From Halorhodospira sp. (GTDB lineage: Bacteria > Pseudomonadota > Gammaproteobacteria > Nitrococcales > Halorhodospiraceae): a DNA stretch of 16,840 nucleotides. The stretch spans positions 1-16,840 of the forward strand of contig SKJZ01000152.1 of the NCBI GenBank assembly GCA_007121755.1, written 5' to 3'. Positions 7,271 to 15,300 of the stretch are shown here, piece after piece (positions within the stretch are counted from its first letter, which is position 1; each line of letters begins with the position of its first letter). Position numbers and translations under genes: made by a program. Under the pieces are notes generated by a model that had not been told where the DNA came from, did not search any database, and saw only the letters and a list, made by a program, of their open reading frames with translations.

Positions 7271-7801
7271 ATGCCCCGTCGGGTACTGAAGCAGTATCTC
7301 CCCGATTTCCAGAAGATCAGGGAGCGCGGACGGTTTGGGTTCTTCGGGCGATTGCTGGAGGATCCCTTTCTGCTCCACCTCAACCGGCGCTCCGTCGCCG
7401 GTGGTGTTGCTGTGGGGCTGTTTGTCGCCTTCCTGCCGATCCCGATGCAGATGGTCGCGGCGGCGGGCGTGGCGGTTCTGGTCCGGGTCAACCTGCTGCT
7501 TTCCGTTATGCTGGTCTGGGTCTCCAACCCGTTCACAATGCCGCCGATGCTTTACGCGTCGTATCGGTTGGGGGCGCGGATCACCGGCACCAATATCGAA
7601 CGCCGGCCGTTCGAACTGAAGTTGGAGTGGTTCTGGGATAACTTGGCCCAAACGTGGCAGCCGCTGCTCTTGGGATCGGTCCTCCTCGGGCTGCTCACCG
7701 CAGCTATCGGCTATCTGCTCGTTCTTCTCGCTTGGCGGCTCTATGTCTACCGCCACCTGCAATTACGGGGACAGCGCTTGTCACGGCGCCAGAAAAATTA
7801 A
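7271..7801 (+). CDS. DUF2062 domain-containing membrane protein
   Basis: A 176-residue inner-membrane protein of the DUF2062 family, whose biochemical role is not established. The family pattern is clear: a basic start MPRRVLKQYLP, then HLNRRSVAGGVAVGLFVAF (36-54), PIPMQ (56-60) and the conserved VRVNLLLSVMLVWVSNPFTMPP (about 71-92). A second hydrophobic segment lies at about 132-155, followed by a strongly basic cytoplasmic tail. The ATG is preceded by only a weak ribosome-binding sequence (GGGAA). It stands alone on the plus strand between comEC and lolD. As I recall, DUF2062 genes also sit between comEC and lolC in Pseudomonas, which suggests a conserved envelope-related role (inference). 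Its last codons overlap the lolD terminator on the other strand. Confidence 0.88.
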   Translation: MPRRVLKQYLPDFQKIRERGRFGFFGRLLEDPFLLHLNRRSVAGGVAVGLFVAFLPIPMQMVAAAGVAVLVRVNLLLSVMLVWVSNPFTMPPMLYASYRLGARITGTNIERRPFELKLEWFWDNLAQTWQPLLLGSVLLGLLTAAIGYLLVLLAWRLYVYRHLQLRGQRLSRRQKN

Positions 7802-7817
7802 CCTTCCCGAAAGGTTA
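7793..7817 (-). terminator. Intrinsic terminator of the lolC-lolD operon
   Basis: Reading the minus strand just after the lolD stop (7824-7822), TAACCTT (7817-7811) pairs with AAGGTTA (7805-7799) around a 5-base loop (TCGGG), and is followed directly by ATTTTT (7798-7793). A 7-base-pair stem with a T-run is the form of a Rho-independent terminator, although the stem is AT-rich and only moderately strong. On the plus strand the stem is not followed by T residues. It therefore acts for lolD only and overlaps the end of the DUF2062 coding region. Confidence 0.65.
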
Positions 7818-7821
7818 GTCA

Positions 7822-8514
7822 TCAAGGGTCGGCCAGGAGCCTTCCGTCGTCGAGCCGGTAGATCCGGTCGGCTTGCGCGGCGAGATTGAGATCGTGGGTC
7901 ACGATGATCGCGGCAGTCCCCACCTCACGATTGAGCGCTTGCAACAGGCCGAAGACCCGCGCCGCCGTGTGGCGGTCCAGATTGCCGGTCGGTTCGTCCG
8001 CAAGGATACATAGCGGACGGGTCACCATGGCCCGGGCGATCGCCACCCGCTGGCGTTCGCCACCGGACAACTCCGAAGGACGGTGCTCCACCCGGTCGGC
8101 CAAGCCGACTCGCTCCAGCACCTGCCGCGCCGTTTCGGCGGCCTCGGCGGTAGCGGTACCTCGGATGAGCAGCGGCATCGCCACGTTCTCCAGGGCGGTG
8201 AACTCCGGCAACAGGTGGTGAAACTGGTAGACGAACCCCAGGGCGCGGTTCCGCAGACGCCCCCGCGGGCCCTGCCGCAACTGATGGATCACCTGCCCGT
8301 CGATTGCCACCTCACCGGCGCTTGGGGTATCGAGCCCGCCCAGCAGGTGTAGCAGGGTGCTCTTACCCGAGCCGGATGGTCCGACAACCGCGATCTGTTC
8401 ACCCCGTTGCAGCTCCAAATCGATACCCCGCAGAACCTCCACCTCTTGAGGCCCTTCGCTGTACCGCTTGGCCAGACCGCGGCACGCGAGTACGGGAGAG
8501 GGCGAGTCATTCAT
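7822..8514 (-). CDS. lolD: Lipoprotein-releasing system ATP-binding protein LolD
   Basis: LolD is the cytoplasmic ATPase that powers extraction of outer-membrane lipoproteins from the inner membrane by the Lol transporter and their hand-over to LolA. The 230 residues match the family. Walker A GPSGSGKST is at 45-53 and the Q-loop region FVYQFHHLLPEFTALEN at 94-110. The latter is the LolD-typical stretch and separates it from MacB or FtsE relatives. LSGGERQR is at 149-156, Walker B ILADEPTGNLD at 170-180, and the switch His at 207. The ATG at 8514-8512 overlaps the lolC stop by 8 bases, with GGAGG upstream. The frame reaching 8619 is overlap with lolC, not real extension. Its partner permease is LolC encoded upstream; no lolE follows. 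Confidence 0.95.
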   Translation of the reverse strand: MNDSPSPVLACRGLAKRYSEGPQEVEVLRGIDLELQRGEQIAVVGPSGSGKSTLLHLLGGLDTPSAGEVAIDGQVIHQLRQGPRGRLRNRALGFVYQFHHLLPEFTALENVAMPLLIRGTATAEAAETARQVLERVGLADRVEHRPSELSGGERQRVAIARAMVTRPLCILADEPTGNLDRHTAARVFGLLQALNREVGTAAIIVTHDLNLAAQADRIYRLDDGRLLADP

Positions 8515-9751
8515 AACGCAGCGCCTCCGCCGGTTGGGTGCGCGCGGCCCGCCACGCCGGATAGAGGGTGGCCAGCAAGGAGAGCCCCAGCGCCATGCCC
8601 GTAATCCGCCAAACATCACTGTTGCGCAGTTCCGAAGGCAGATCGCTGATGTAGTAGACGTCCGCCGGCAGGAACTCGATGCTCAGCAGCCGCTCGACGG
8701 CCGGCACGATGTTCTCAACGTTGAGCGCCAGGGCGACCCCGCCGGCGACGCCCAACGCTGTCCCCACCAGGCCGATCAATGCGCCCTGAATGATGAACAC
8801 CGCCATGACGCTCCGCGGGCTCAACCCCAAGGTCCGCAGTATGGCGATGTCCGCCTGCTTATCCCGGACTACCATGACCAGGGTGGAGACAATATTGAAC
8901 GCCGCCACGGCGACAATGAGGGCGAGGATGACGAACATCACGGTCTTCTCGGTCTGCACCGCGCGGAAGAAGTTGGCGTGCTGCCGCGTCCAGTCGAGTA
9001 CCCGGTACTCCCCCGGCAAGTGCCGCGCGACCTCGTGGGCCAACCACGGCGCGGCCATCAGATCGTCGAGCTTGAGGCGGATACCGGTGACATCCTCACC
9101 CAGGCCCAAGACCCGTCCCGCGTCGTTGAGGTGGGCCATCGCGAGGGTGCGGTCGTACTCGTACATCCCCACCTCGAAGATCCCGATCACGGTGAACCGG
9201 CGCATCCGCGGCGCAACTCCGGTTACCGAAATCCTCGCCTCGGGGGTGATAATATTGACCCGATCGCCCACCCGGGCGCGGAGCTGGCGGGCCAGCGCGG
9301 AGCCGAGCACAATGCCGTACTCCCCCTGTTCCAAATCGCCGTGGCCGTCGACGATCTGTCCGAAGACATCGGAGACACGGGGTTCATGCTCGGGATGAAC
9401 ACCACGAATCAGCGTGCCGCTCACCTGCCCGCCACGGGTAATCATGACCTCCCCTTCCACGAAGGGGGCGGCCCCCAGGACCCGCTGGTGATCCTCTGCG
9501 GCTGCCATCACCGGTTCCCACTCCTCCACCGCGCCGGTCAGGCCGTGCACAGTGGCGTGGGAGACCATCCCCAGGATCCGTTCGCGCAACTCGCGCTCGA
9601 AACCGTTCATGACCGACAGCACCGTGATGAGGGCGGCGACACCCAACGCGATACCGACCATCGAGGTCATGGTGATAAACGAGACGAAGTGCGTACGGCG
9701 CCGGGCACGGGTGTAGCGCAACCCGATGAACAGCTCCACCGGTCGAAACAA
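8507..9751 (-). CDS. lolC: Lipoprotein-releasing system permease LolC/LolE family
   Basis: The inner-membrane permease of the Lol lipoprotein-sorting transporter. The 414 residues show the family layout: one N-terminal helix (about 24-47) and a large periplasmic domain (about 48-268). Three C-terminal FtsX-type helices follow (about 271-295, 315-343, 381-400). The N-terminus FRPVELFIGLRY and the GFERELRERIL motif are typical. Around 170-195 the ITPEARISVTGVAPRMRRF segment lies where LolC proteins carry the LolA-contacting hook. I chose the TTG at 9751-9749. It aligns with the E. coli LolC start and has GAGGAAG 6 bases upstream. A TTG at 9766 would overlap that site. With only one permease gene before lolD, the transporter is probably a homodimer of this protein, as in LolF-type systems (inference). 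Confidence 0.93.
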   Translation of the reverse strand: MFRPVELFIGLRYTRARRRTHFVSFITMTSMVGIALGVAALITVLSVMNGFERELRERILGMVSHATVHGLTGAVEEWEPVMAAAEDHQRVLGAAPFVEGEVMITRGGQVSGTLIRGVHPEHEPRVSDVFGQIVDGHGDLEQGEYGIVLGSALARQLRARVGDRVNIITPEARISVTGVAPRMRRFTVIGIFEVGMYEYDRTLAMAHLNDAGRVLGLGEDVTGIRLKLDDLMAAPWLAHEVARHLPGEYRVLDWTRQHANFFRAVQTEKTVMFVILALIVAVAAFNIVSTLVMVVRDKQADIAILRTLGLSPRSVMAVFIIQGALIGLVGTALGVAGGVALALNVENIVPAVERLLSIEFLPADVYYISDLPSELRNSDVWRITGMALGLSLLATLYPAWRAARTQPAEALRYE

Positions 9752-9757
9752 GGTATT

Positions 9758-9764
9758 CTTCCTC
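9758..9764 (-). promoter_or_regulatory. Shine-Dalgarno site deciding the lolC TTG start
   Basis: GAGGAAG on the minus strand, 6 bases before the TTG at 9751, is a strong ribosome-binding sequence. It overlaps the alternative upstream TTG (9766), which has no comparable site, so the shorter protein is favoured. Confidence 0.65.
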
Positions 9765-9798
9765 AACGGTATAGACGACGGTGCGTCAGTCTACGTTT

Positions 9799-9827
9799 TT
9801 GCCCGCCGCGGGGGAATCTTATATAGT
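9799..9827 (+). promoter_or_regulatory. Sigma70-type promoter of aguA-aguB
   Basis: TTGCCC (9799-9804, 4 of 6 to the -35 consensus) and TATAGT (9822-9827, 5 of 6 to the -10) are separated by exactly 17 bases. Transcription would begin near 9834, about 20 bases before the aguA ATG at 9856. This also rules against the upstream in-frame GTG at 9781, which would lie before the transcript starts. Confidence 0.6.
9818..9823 (-). promoter_or_regulatory. Possible divergent -10 element for lolC
   Basis: On the minus strand, TATAAG (9823-9818) matches the -10 consensus in 5 of 6 positions and overlaps the aguA -10 because the core is the symmetric TATATA. It would give a lolC leader of about 60 bases. 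No good -35 lies at the right spacing, so this is a weak call. Confidence 0.25.
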
Positions 9828-9855
9828 CGCCGCCCTTTGGGAATCGGATATCACC

Positions 9856-10956
9856 ATGAACGTGCCGGTCCACCCAGATTGCCAGAAGCCGCGTCTGCCC
9901 GCCGAGTGGGAGCCACATGCGGCGCTGATGATCACTTGGCCCCATGCCGACAACGGCTGGGGCGCCTCGCTGGAGGCGGTCGAGACCTGTTTTGAAGGGT
10001 TGGCCGCCGCCGCCGCCCGCTTCGACCCCCTGTTGATCGTCTGCCGGGACGGCGCCCACCTCGCCTCGGTGCGCACGCGGCTGGCCCACGCCGGCATCCC
10101 GGCGGAACGGACGATCCTCGCCGAGGCCCCTTCCAACGATGTATGGGCCCGGGACCATGGGCCCATTGCTGTCACCCGTCCGGGCGGGGCGGCTCAATTG
10201 CTCGATTTCCGGTTCAACGGCTGGGGCCGGCGCTACCCGCATCGGGACGACGACCTGGTAACCCATAGACTTACTGAGACCGGTGTTTTCGGCGCCGGTT
10301 CCTATCGGCGCATCGAGTGGGTATTGGAAGGCGGCAGCATCGATAGCGACGGCGCCGGAACGCTGCTGACGACCCGCAGCTGCCTGATGAACGCCAACCG
10401 CAACGGCGGCGCGGATCAGAACCAGATTGAGGAGCAACTGTCGGCGCGCCTTGGAGCCAACCGTATCCTCTGGCTGCGGTCCGGTTGGCTCCAAGGGGAT
10501 GATACCGACGGGCACGTCGACCAATTGGCCCGTTTCCTCGACCGGGAGACCATCGCCTATACCGCCTGCACAGATCCGGACGACATCCACTACGAAACGC
10601 TGCAGGCGATGGCCGAAGAGCTGGCTTCCTTGCGCACGCTGCGTGGCGATCCCTATCGGCTGGTACCTCTTCCCCTGCCTGCCCCGCAGTTCGACGACGA
10701 CGGCAATCGCCTGCCCGCCGCTTACGCCAACTTCGTCTTCGTGAACGGCGGTCTGATTGTGCCTGCATACGGTGATCCGGCGGATACAGTGGCCGCCGCG
10801 CGTCTGGCCCAGGCCCTGCCCGGCCGGACGGTAGTCAGGGTTCCCGCCCGCCCCATCATTAGCCAGGGCGGCAGCCTCCACTGCGCCACCATGCATCTGC
10901 CGGCCGGGGTGGCCATCGACGGCCTCACTATCCCGGCATCGGCCTCGGGGTGGTAG
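9856..10956 (+). CDS. aguA: Agmatine deiminase
   Basis: AguA hydrolyses agmatine to N-carbamoylputrescine and ammonia in the cytoplasm, the first of two steps from agmatine to putrescine. The 366 residues fit the family (peptidyl-arginine deiminase fold, PF04371). Visible motifs are WARDHGP (97-103), EGGSID (158-163), DDTDGHVD with the catalytic-type His220 (215-222), NGGLIVPAYGD (297-307) and the C-terminal GGSLHCATMH, whose Cys343 is the expected nucleophile. I chose the ATG at 9856. It follows the promoter at 9799-9827, and the protein family starts here; the upstream GTG at 9781 lies before the predicted transcript start. aguB follows with the reading frames nearly touching, so the pair forms a complete agmatine-to-putrescine module. 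Confidence 0.95.
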   Translation: MNVPVHPDCQKPRLPAEWEPHAALMITWPHADNGWGASLEAVETCFEGLAAAAARFDPLLIVCRDGAHLASVRTRLAHAGIPAERTILAEAPSNDVWARDHGPIAVTRPGGAAQLLDFRFNGWGRRYPHRDDDLVTHRLTETGVFGAGSYRRIEWVLEGGSIDSDGAGTLLTTRSCLMNANRNGGADQNQIEEQLSARLGANRILWLRSGWLQGDDTDGHVDQLARFLDRETIAYTACTDPDDIHYETLQAMAEELASLRTLRGDPYRLVPLPLPAPQFDDDGNRLPAAYANFVFVNGGLIVPAYGDPADTVAAARLAQALPGRTVVRVPARPIISQGGSLHCATMHLPAGVAIDGLTIPASASGW

Positions 10957-10958
10957 TT

Positions 10959-11858
10959 GTGGAGCACGCCCCACTCACCGTGGCAGCCGTTCAGCACGCT
11001 TGCGCGGAGGATCCGGAGGAGAATCTCGCTCGCAGTTGCGCCGGCATCGATGAGGCGGCCGCCTGCGGCGCACGACTGGTGCTCCTTCAGGAGCTCCACG
11101 GCACGCCTTACCCCTGCCAAGAAGAGCATCCGCGTCATTTCCAAGCGGCGGAACCGGTTCCCGGCCCCACTACCGCAATGCTTGCTGCGCGGGCCAAACG
11201 GCACAACGCGGTGGTTGTCGGTTCTGTCTTCGAACGGCGGGCGCCGGGGCTCTATCACAACACGGCGGTCGTCCTCGATGCCGACGGGAGTCTTGCCGGG
11301 ATCTACCGCAAGATGCATATCCCCGACGATCCTGGCTACTATGAGAAATTCTATTTCACCCCGGGGGACACCGGTTTTCGTCCTGTCGCTACCGCCGTAG
11401 GGCGCCTCGGCGTGCTGGTCTGCTGGGATCAATGGTTCCCGGAAGCAGCCCGGCTCATGGCCCTGGCAGGAGCCGAAATTCTGCTCTATCCGACGGCTAT
11501 CGGCTACGATCCGGACGATGACGGCGGCGAACAGGCCCGGCAACTCGACGCCTGGATCACCGTGCAGCGGGCGCACGCCATCGCCAACGGCTTGCCGCTG
11601 GTCGCCTGCAACCGTACCGGCCTGGAGGAGCCGCCCGGCGGTAGCGGCGGCAACCGTTTCTGGGGCTCCAGCTTCATTTGCGGCCCGCAGGGCGAGGTAC
11701 TCTCCCGAGCCGGCGACGATCCGGAAGTGCTGGTAGCGACCGTCGACCCCCGCCGCACCGAGACAGTGCGGCAAATGTGGCCGTTCCTGCGTGATCGGCG
11801 CATCGATGCGTATCACGGGCTGCTCCGCCGCTTTTTGGACGGCGAAGGGCCTGCCTGA
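10959..11858 (+). CDS. aguB: N-carbamoylputrescine amidase
   Basis: AguB is a nitrilase-superfamily amidase that hydrolyses N-carbamoylputrescine to putrescine, CO2 and ammonia, completing the route begun by AguA. From this start it has 299 residues. The catalytic triad is visible as Glu45 (LLQELHGTPY), Lys118 (YRKMHIPDD) and Cys155 (VLVCWDQWFPE). YYEKFYFTPGD and the C-terminal WPFLRDRRID are typical of the AguB subgroup, and position after aguA supports substrate choice. The GTG at 10959 has a GGGGTGG run just upstream. The GTG at 10950, which overlaps the aguA stop by 7 bases and adds three residues, is an equally possible start. The order aguA-aguB differs from the aguBA order I know from Pseudomonas. 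Confidence 0.93.
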   Translation: MEHAPLTVAAVQHACAEDPEENLARSCAGIDEAAACGARLVLLQELHGTPYPCQEEHPRHFQAAEPVPGPTTAMLAARAKRHNAVVVGSVFERRAPGLYHNTAVVLDADGSLAGIYRKMHIPDDPGYYEKFYFTPGDTGFRPVATAVGRLGVLVCWDQWFPEAARLMALAGAEILLYPTAIGYDPDDDGGEQARQLDAWITVQRAHAIANGLPLVACNRTGLEEPPGGSGGNRFWGSSFICGPQGEVLSRAGDDPEVLVATVDPRRTETVRQMWPFLRDRRIDAYHGLLRRFLDGEGPA

Positions 11859-11938
11859 GCCGGGCCGCCGGAAAACTCTCCCTGGCCTTGACTCCAAAAA
11901 GCTTAGTAACATGCCCGCCCCTTCAGACCACCGGTAAC

Positions 11939-11942
11939 GAGG
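11939..11942 (+). promoter_or_regulatory. Shine-Dalgarno site for the DUF4870-like TTG start
   Basis: GAGG lies 7 bases before the TTG at 11950 and is the reason for calling that start. No ATG or GTG gives the same protein with its conserved N-terminal region. Confidence 0.5.
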
Positions 11943-11949
11943 CTATCCC

Positions 11950-12348
11950 TTGTCGCACGAGTTAGAGGAACGCCCCTCACAGGGACCGCCACACAGCACC
12001 AAAGGCGGCATCGCCGCGCCCTACGTTGTCTATCTCCTCTATGTGCTGTCGCTCCTTTTTGGGGTTACCGCAGTCGCGGGCGTTATCATCGCCTATATCG
12101 CCAAACGGAACGCCCCGGCTTGGCTGGCGAGCCACTACCGCTTCCAGATCGGCACCTTCTGGATCGGTCTGCTGCTGTTCGGGGTGGCGATCGCCACCAC
12201 CCCGATCTTCGGTATCGGAGTCGTCGTCGCCATCGCGCTCATGGTTTGGCTGATTATCCGCTGCGGTTACGGGCTGCGGCGCCTGGGAGCGCGGCGGCCG
12301 ATCCCGGTGCCGGAGACGTGGTGGTTTGGCTGGCAGCGAAACGGTTGA
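11950..12348 (+). CDS. DUF4870-like small membrane protein
   Basis: A 132-residue inner-membrane protein of unknown function that resembles the DUF4870 group. A polar N-terminus of about 20 residues is followed by membrane segments at roughly 23-50, 68-83 and 86-104. The motif APAWLASHYRFQIGTFWIGLL (55-75, partly membrane) and the ending PETWWFGW are the family-like features. The TTG start at 11950 has GAGG 7 bases upstream (11939-11942). An earlier start is not supported. Its stop lies 8 bases before the mfd ATG, so the two are likely co-transcribed, but the sequence gives no direct link to repair. The family call is from memory of sequence style, and the function is unknown. Confidence 0.75.
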   Translation: MSHELEERPSQGPPHSTKGGIAAPYVVYLLYVLSLLFGVTAVAGVIIAYIAKRNAPAWLASHYRFQIGTFWIGLLLFGVAIATTPIFGIGVVVAIALMVWLIIRCGYGLRRLGARRPIPVPETWWFGWQRNG

Positions 12349-12356
12349 CCGGTTTC

Positions 12357-15300
12357 ATGAACAGCGACGAGACACCCCTGGTATGGCCCGACTTGCCGCT
12401 GCCGAAGCGGCAAGGTGAACGGCGCGACTGGCGCAATCTGGCGGGCGCAGCCGAGGCCTTGGCGGTCGCGGAGGCGGCCCTGCGCGCCGATGCGCTGGTT
12501 GTGGCCGTGGCCGGATCGCCCCAAGAGGCGTCGGGCCTGGTCGAGGAGATACGCTTTTTCCTCGGCGACGCGATCCCTACCCTCGCCTTCCCGGATTGGG
12601 AGACCCTGCCGTACGACGTCTTCTCGCCACACCAGGACATCGTCTCGGAGCGTCTCGGGACACTATACCGGCTGCCCCGGCTTGACCGCGGCGTGTTGGT
12701 GGTCCCCGCCGCCACGTTGATGCAGCGCCTGGCCCCGAAAGGGTGGTTGGAGTCGCGCTGCCTGCAGTTTCACCCCGGCGACCCTCTGCGGTTGGAAGAG
12801 ATGCGCGAACGGCTGGACGCGGGCGGATACCGGTGTGTCACCGAGGCGGCCGAACCGGGGGAGTTCGCTGTTCGCGGCTCCATACTCGACCTCTTTCCGA
12901 TGGGCAGCGACACCCCCTACCGCATCGACCTGTTCGATGACGAAGTCGAGACCATACGGCGCTTCGATCCGGAGACCCAACGCAGCACCGGCCGTGTCAG
13001 CGCGATCGAACTGCTGCCGGGTCGGGAACACCCCACCGGCGAAGAGGGCATCAGCCGCTTCCGCCAAGCCTTTCGGGTCCGCTTCGAGGGCGATCCCAAC
13101 CGCTCCCTGATCTACCGGGACGTCAGCGAGGGCCGGTTGCCCGGCGGTATCGAGTACTACCTGCCGCTCTTTTTCGACGAGACGGCGACCTTGTTCGATT
13201 ACTTACCCGAATCGGTGTTAATGGTACGCCTCGCCGATACCGATCCCGCGACCGAGGCGTTCTGGAGCCAGGTACGGGAGCGTTACGAACAGCGCGGCGG
13301 CGACCGGGACCGCCCAGTGCTGCCGCCCGAAGAGATCTTTCTCGAACCAGACGGCCTGCGCGCGGAATTGAACGCCCGCCGGCAACTGGCGCTGCACCGG
13401 AGCGACGACGAGCAGCGGGGGACCCGGGCGGACGCGTCCGCCCTACCCGACCTGGCGGTGCGGGCCCAGGCGGGGGAACCGTTGGCGGCGTTGAAGGGCT
13501 TCCTCGACCGGTTCGATGGCCGCGTCCTCTTCACCGCGGAGAGCGCGGGGCGCCGCCAGGGGCTACTGGACCGCCTGCAGCGGGCCGGTCTCCGGATCGA
13601 GCCGGCCGATAACTGGGCCGCTTTCCTACGCTCAAACGCGCAACTGGTGCTGACTTTGGGCCCGCTGCAGCACGGCGCCGTGCTCCACGGGGAGGCGTCC
13701 TGCGCGGTCATACCCGAGTTTGCGCTTTACGGCGAGCGGGCGCGGCAGCAACGGCGCAGAACCGGCGGCGCGGCGGCGACCGATCCCGCCGCCATCATCC
13801 GCGACCTCTCCGATCTGCGGCCGGGCGCTCCGGTGGTCCATGAGGATCACGGTGTGGGCCGCTATATCGGACTGCAAAGCCTTGAGGCGGGCGGGCTGAC
13901 CACCGAGTTCTTGACACTGGAGTACGCCGGTGGCGATCGGCTCTATGTTCCGGTCGCCGCGCTGGATCGCGTCTCCCGTTATACCGGCGCCGAAGGCGAC
14001 GAGGCGCCACTTCACCGTTTGGGCGGCGACCAGTGGGAGAAGGCGCGGCGGCGCGCGGCCAAACGTGCCCGGGATGTAGCCGCTGAACTCCTCGATCTCT
14101 ACGCTAGGCGCGCCGCCCGGGAGGGCACGGCTTGCGCCATCGATGACGAGAGCTATCGGGCCTTCGCCGAGGCCTTTCCGTTCGAGGAGACCCCCGACCA
14201 ACAGGCCGCGATTGCCGCGGTCCTGGACGACCTGCGGGCCGGTCAGGCCATGGACCGCGTGGTTTGCGGCGATGTCGGCTTCGGCAAGACCGAGGTAGCC
14301 ATGCGTGCCGCCTTTGCCGGCGTACAGGCGGGACGCCAAGTGGCGGTGCTGGTGCCGACTACTCTCCTCGCCCAGCAGCACTTTCAGAACTTCTCCGACC
14401 GCTTTGCCGATTGGCCGGTAACCATCGAAGAGTTGTCCCGCTTTCGTAACAAAAAGGATCAGGAGGCGGTGCTCGGGAAGCTGGCCGGCGGCGAGGTCGA
14501 CATCGTCATCGGTACCCACAAACTGCTCGGGAAGGAGGTCCGGTTCCGCAACCTCGGTTTGGTGATTATCGACGAGGAGCACCGTTTCGGCGTCCAGCAG
14601 AAGGAGCGGTTGAAGCGGTTGCGGGCCGAGGTGGACGTGCTGACACTGACAGCCACGCCGATTCCGCGGACGCTGAACATGTCGCTGGCCGGGGTGCGCG
14701 ATCTCTCCATCATCGCCACGCCGCCGGAACGGCGTTTGGCGGTCAAAACGTTCGTCAACCAGTGGGACGACGGGCTGATCCGTGAAGCGTGCCAGCGGGA
14801 GTTGAAGCGGGGCGGACAGATCTACTTCCTCCATAACGAGGTGCGCACCATTGAGCGCATGGCCCGCCAGCTGGAGGAGTTGCTTCCCGAGGCGCGCATC
14901 GGCGTCGCCCACGGCCAGATGAGAGAGCGCGACCTCGAGCGGGTGATGCTCGATTTCTACCACCGGCGTTTCGATATCCTGCTCTGCACCAGCATTATCG
15001 AGTCCGGCATCGACGTCCCGACCGCGAACACCATCATTATCCACCGCGCCGATCGGTTCGGTCTGGCGCAGCTCCACCAGTTGCGGGGGCGAGTTGGACG
15101 CTCACACCACCGCGCCTACGCCTATCTCATCGCCCCGCCCCAGCCGGCCATGACCCCCGATGCGGTAAAACGGCTGGAAGCAATCTCACAGCTGGAGGAT
15201 CTGGGAGTCGGCTTCGCTCTCGCCTCTCACGATCTGGAGATCCGCGGCGCCGGAGAATTGCTGGGGGCGGAACAGAGCGGACAGATCCAGGAGATCGGCT

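Noticed and set aside
8468..9826. Plus-strand open frame of 452 codons
   Set aside because: It is antisense to lolC and the end of lolD, and its His/Gln/Arg/Asp-rich composition is typical of shadow frames.
9763..11912. Two long minus-strand frames opposite aguA and aguB
   Set aside because: Catalytic residues of both enzymes are intact on the plus strand, and the opposite frames show no recognisable family.
11888..11912. Promoter for the DUF4870-mfd-csiV run: TTGACT and TAACAT
   Set aside because: The -35 is a 5-of-6 match, but the only -10-like sequence is 13 bases away, which is too close for sigma70.
13632..15077. Minus-strand open frame of 481 codons
   Set aside because: It lies wholly within mfd, which aligns along its full length with E. 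coli Mfd. No ribosome-binding site or domain supports it.
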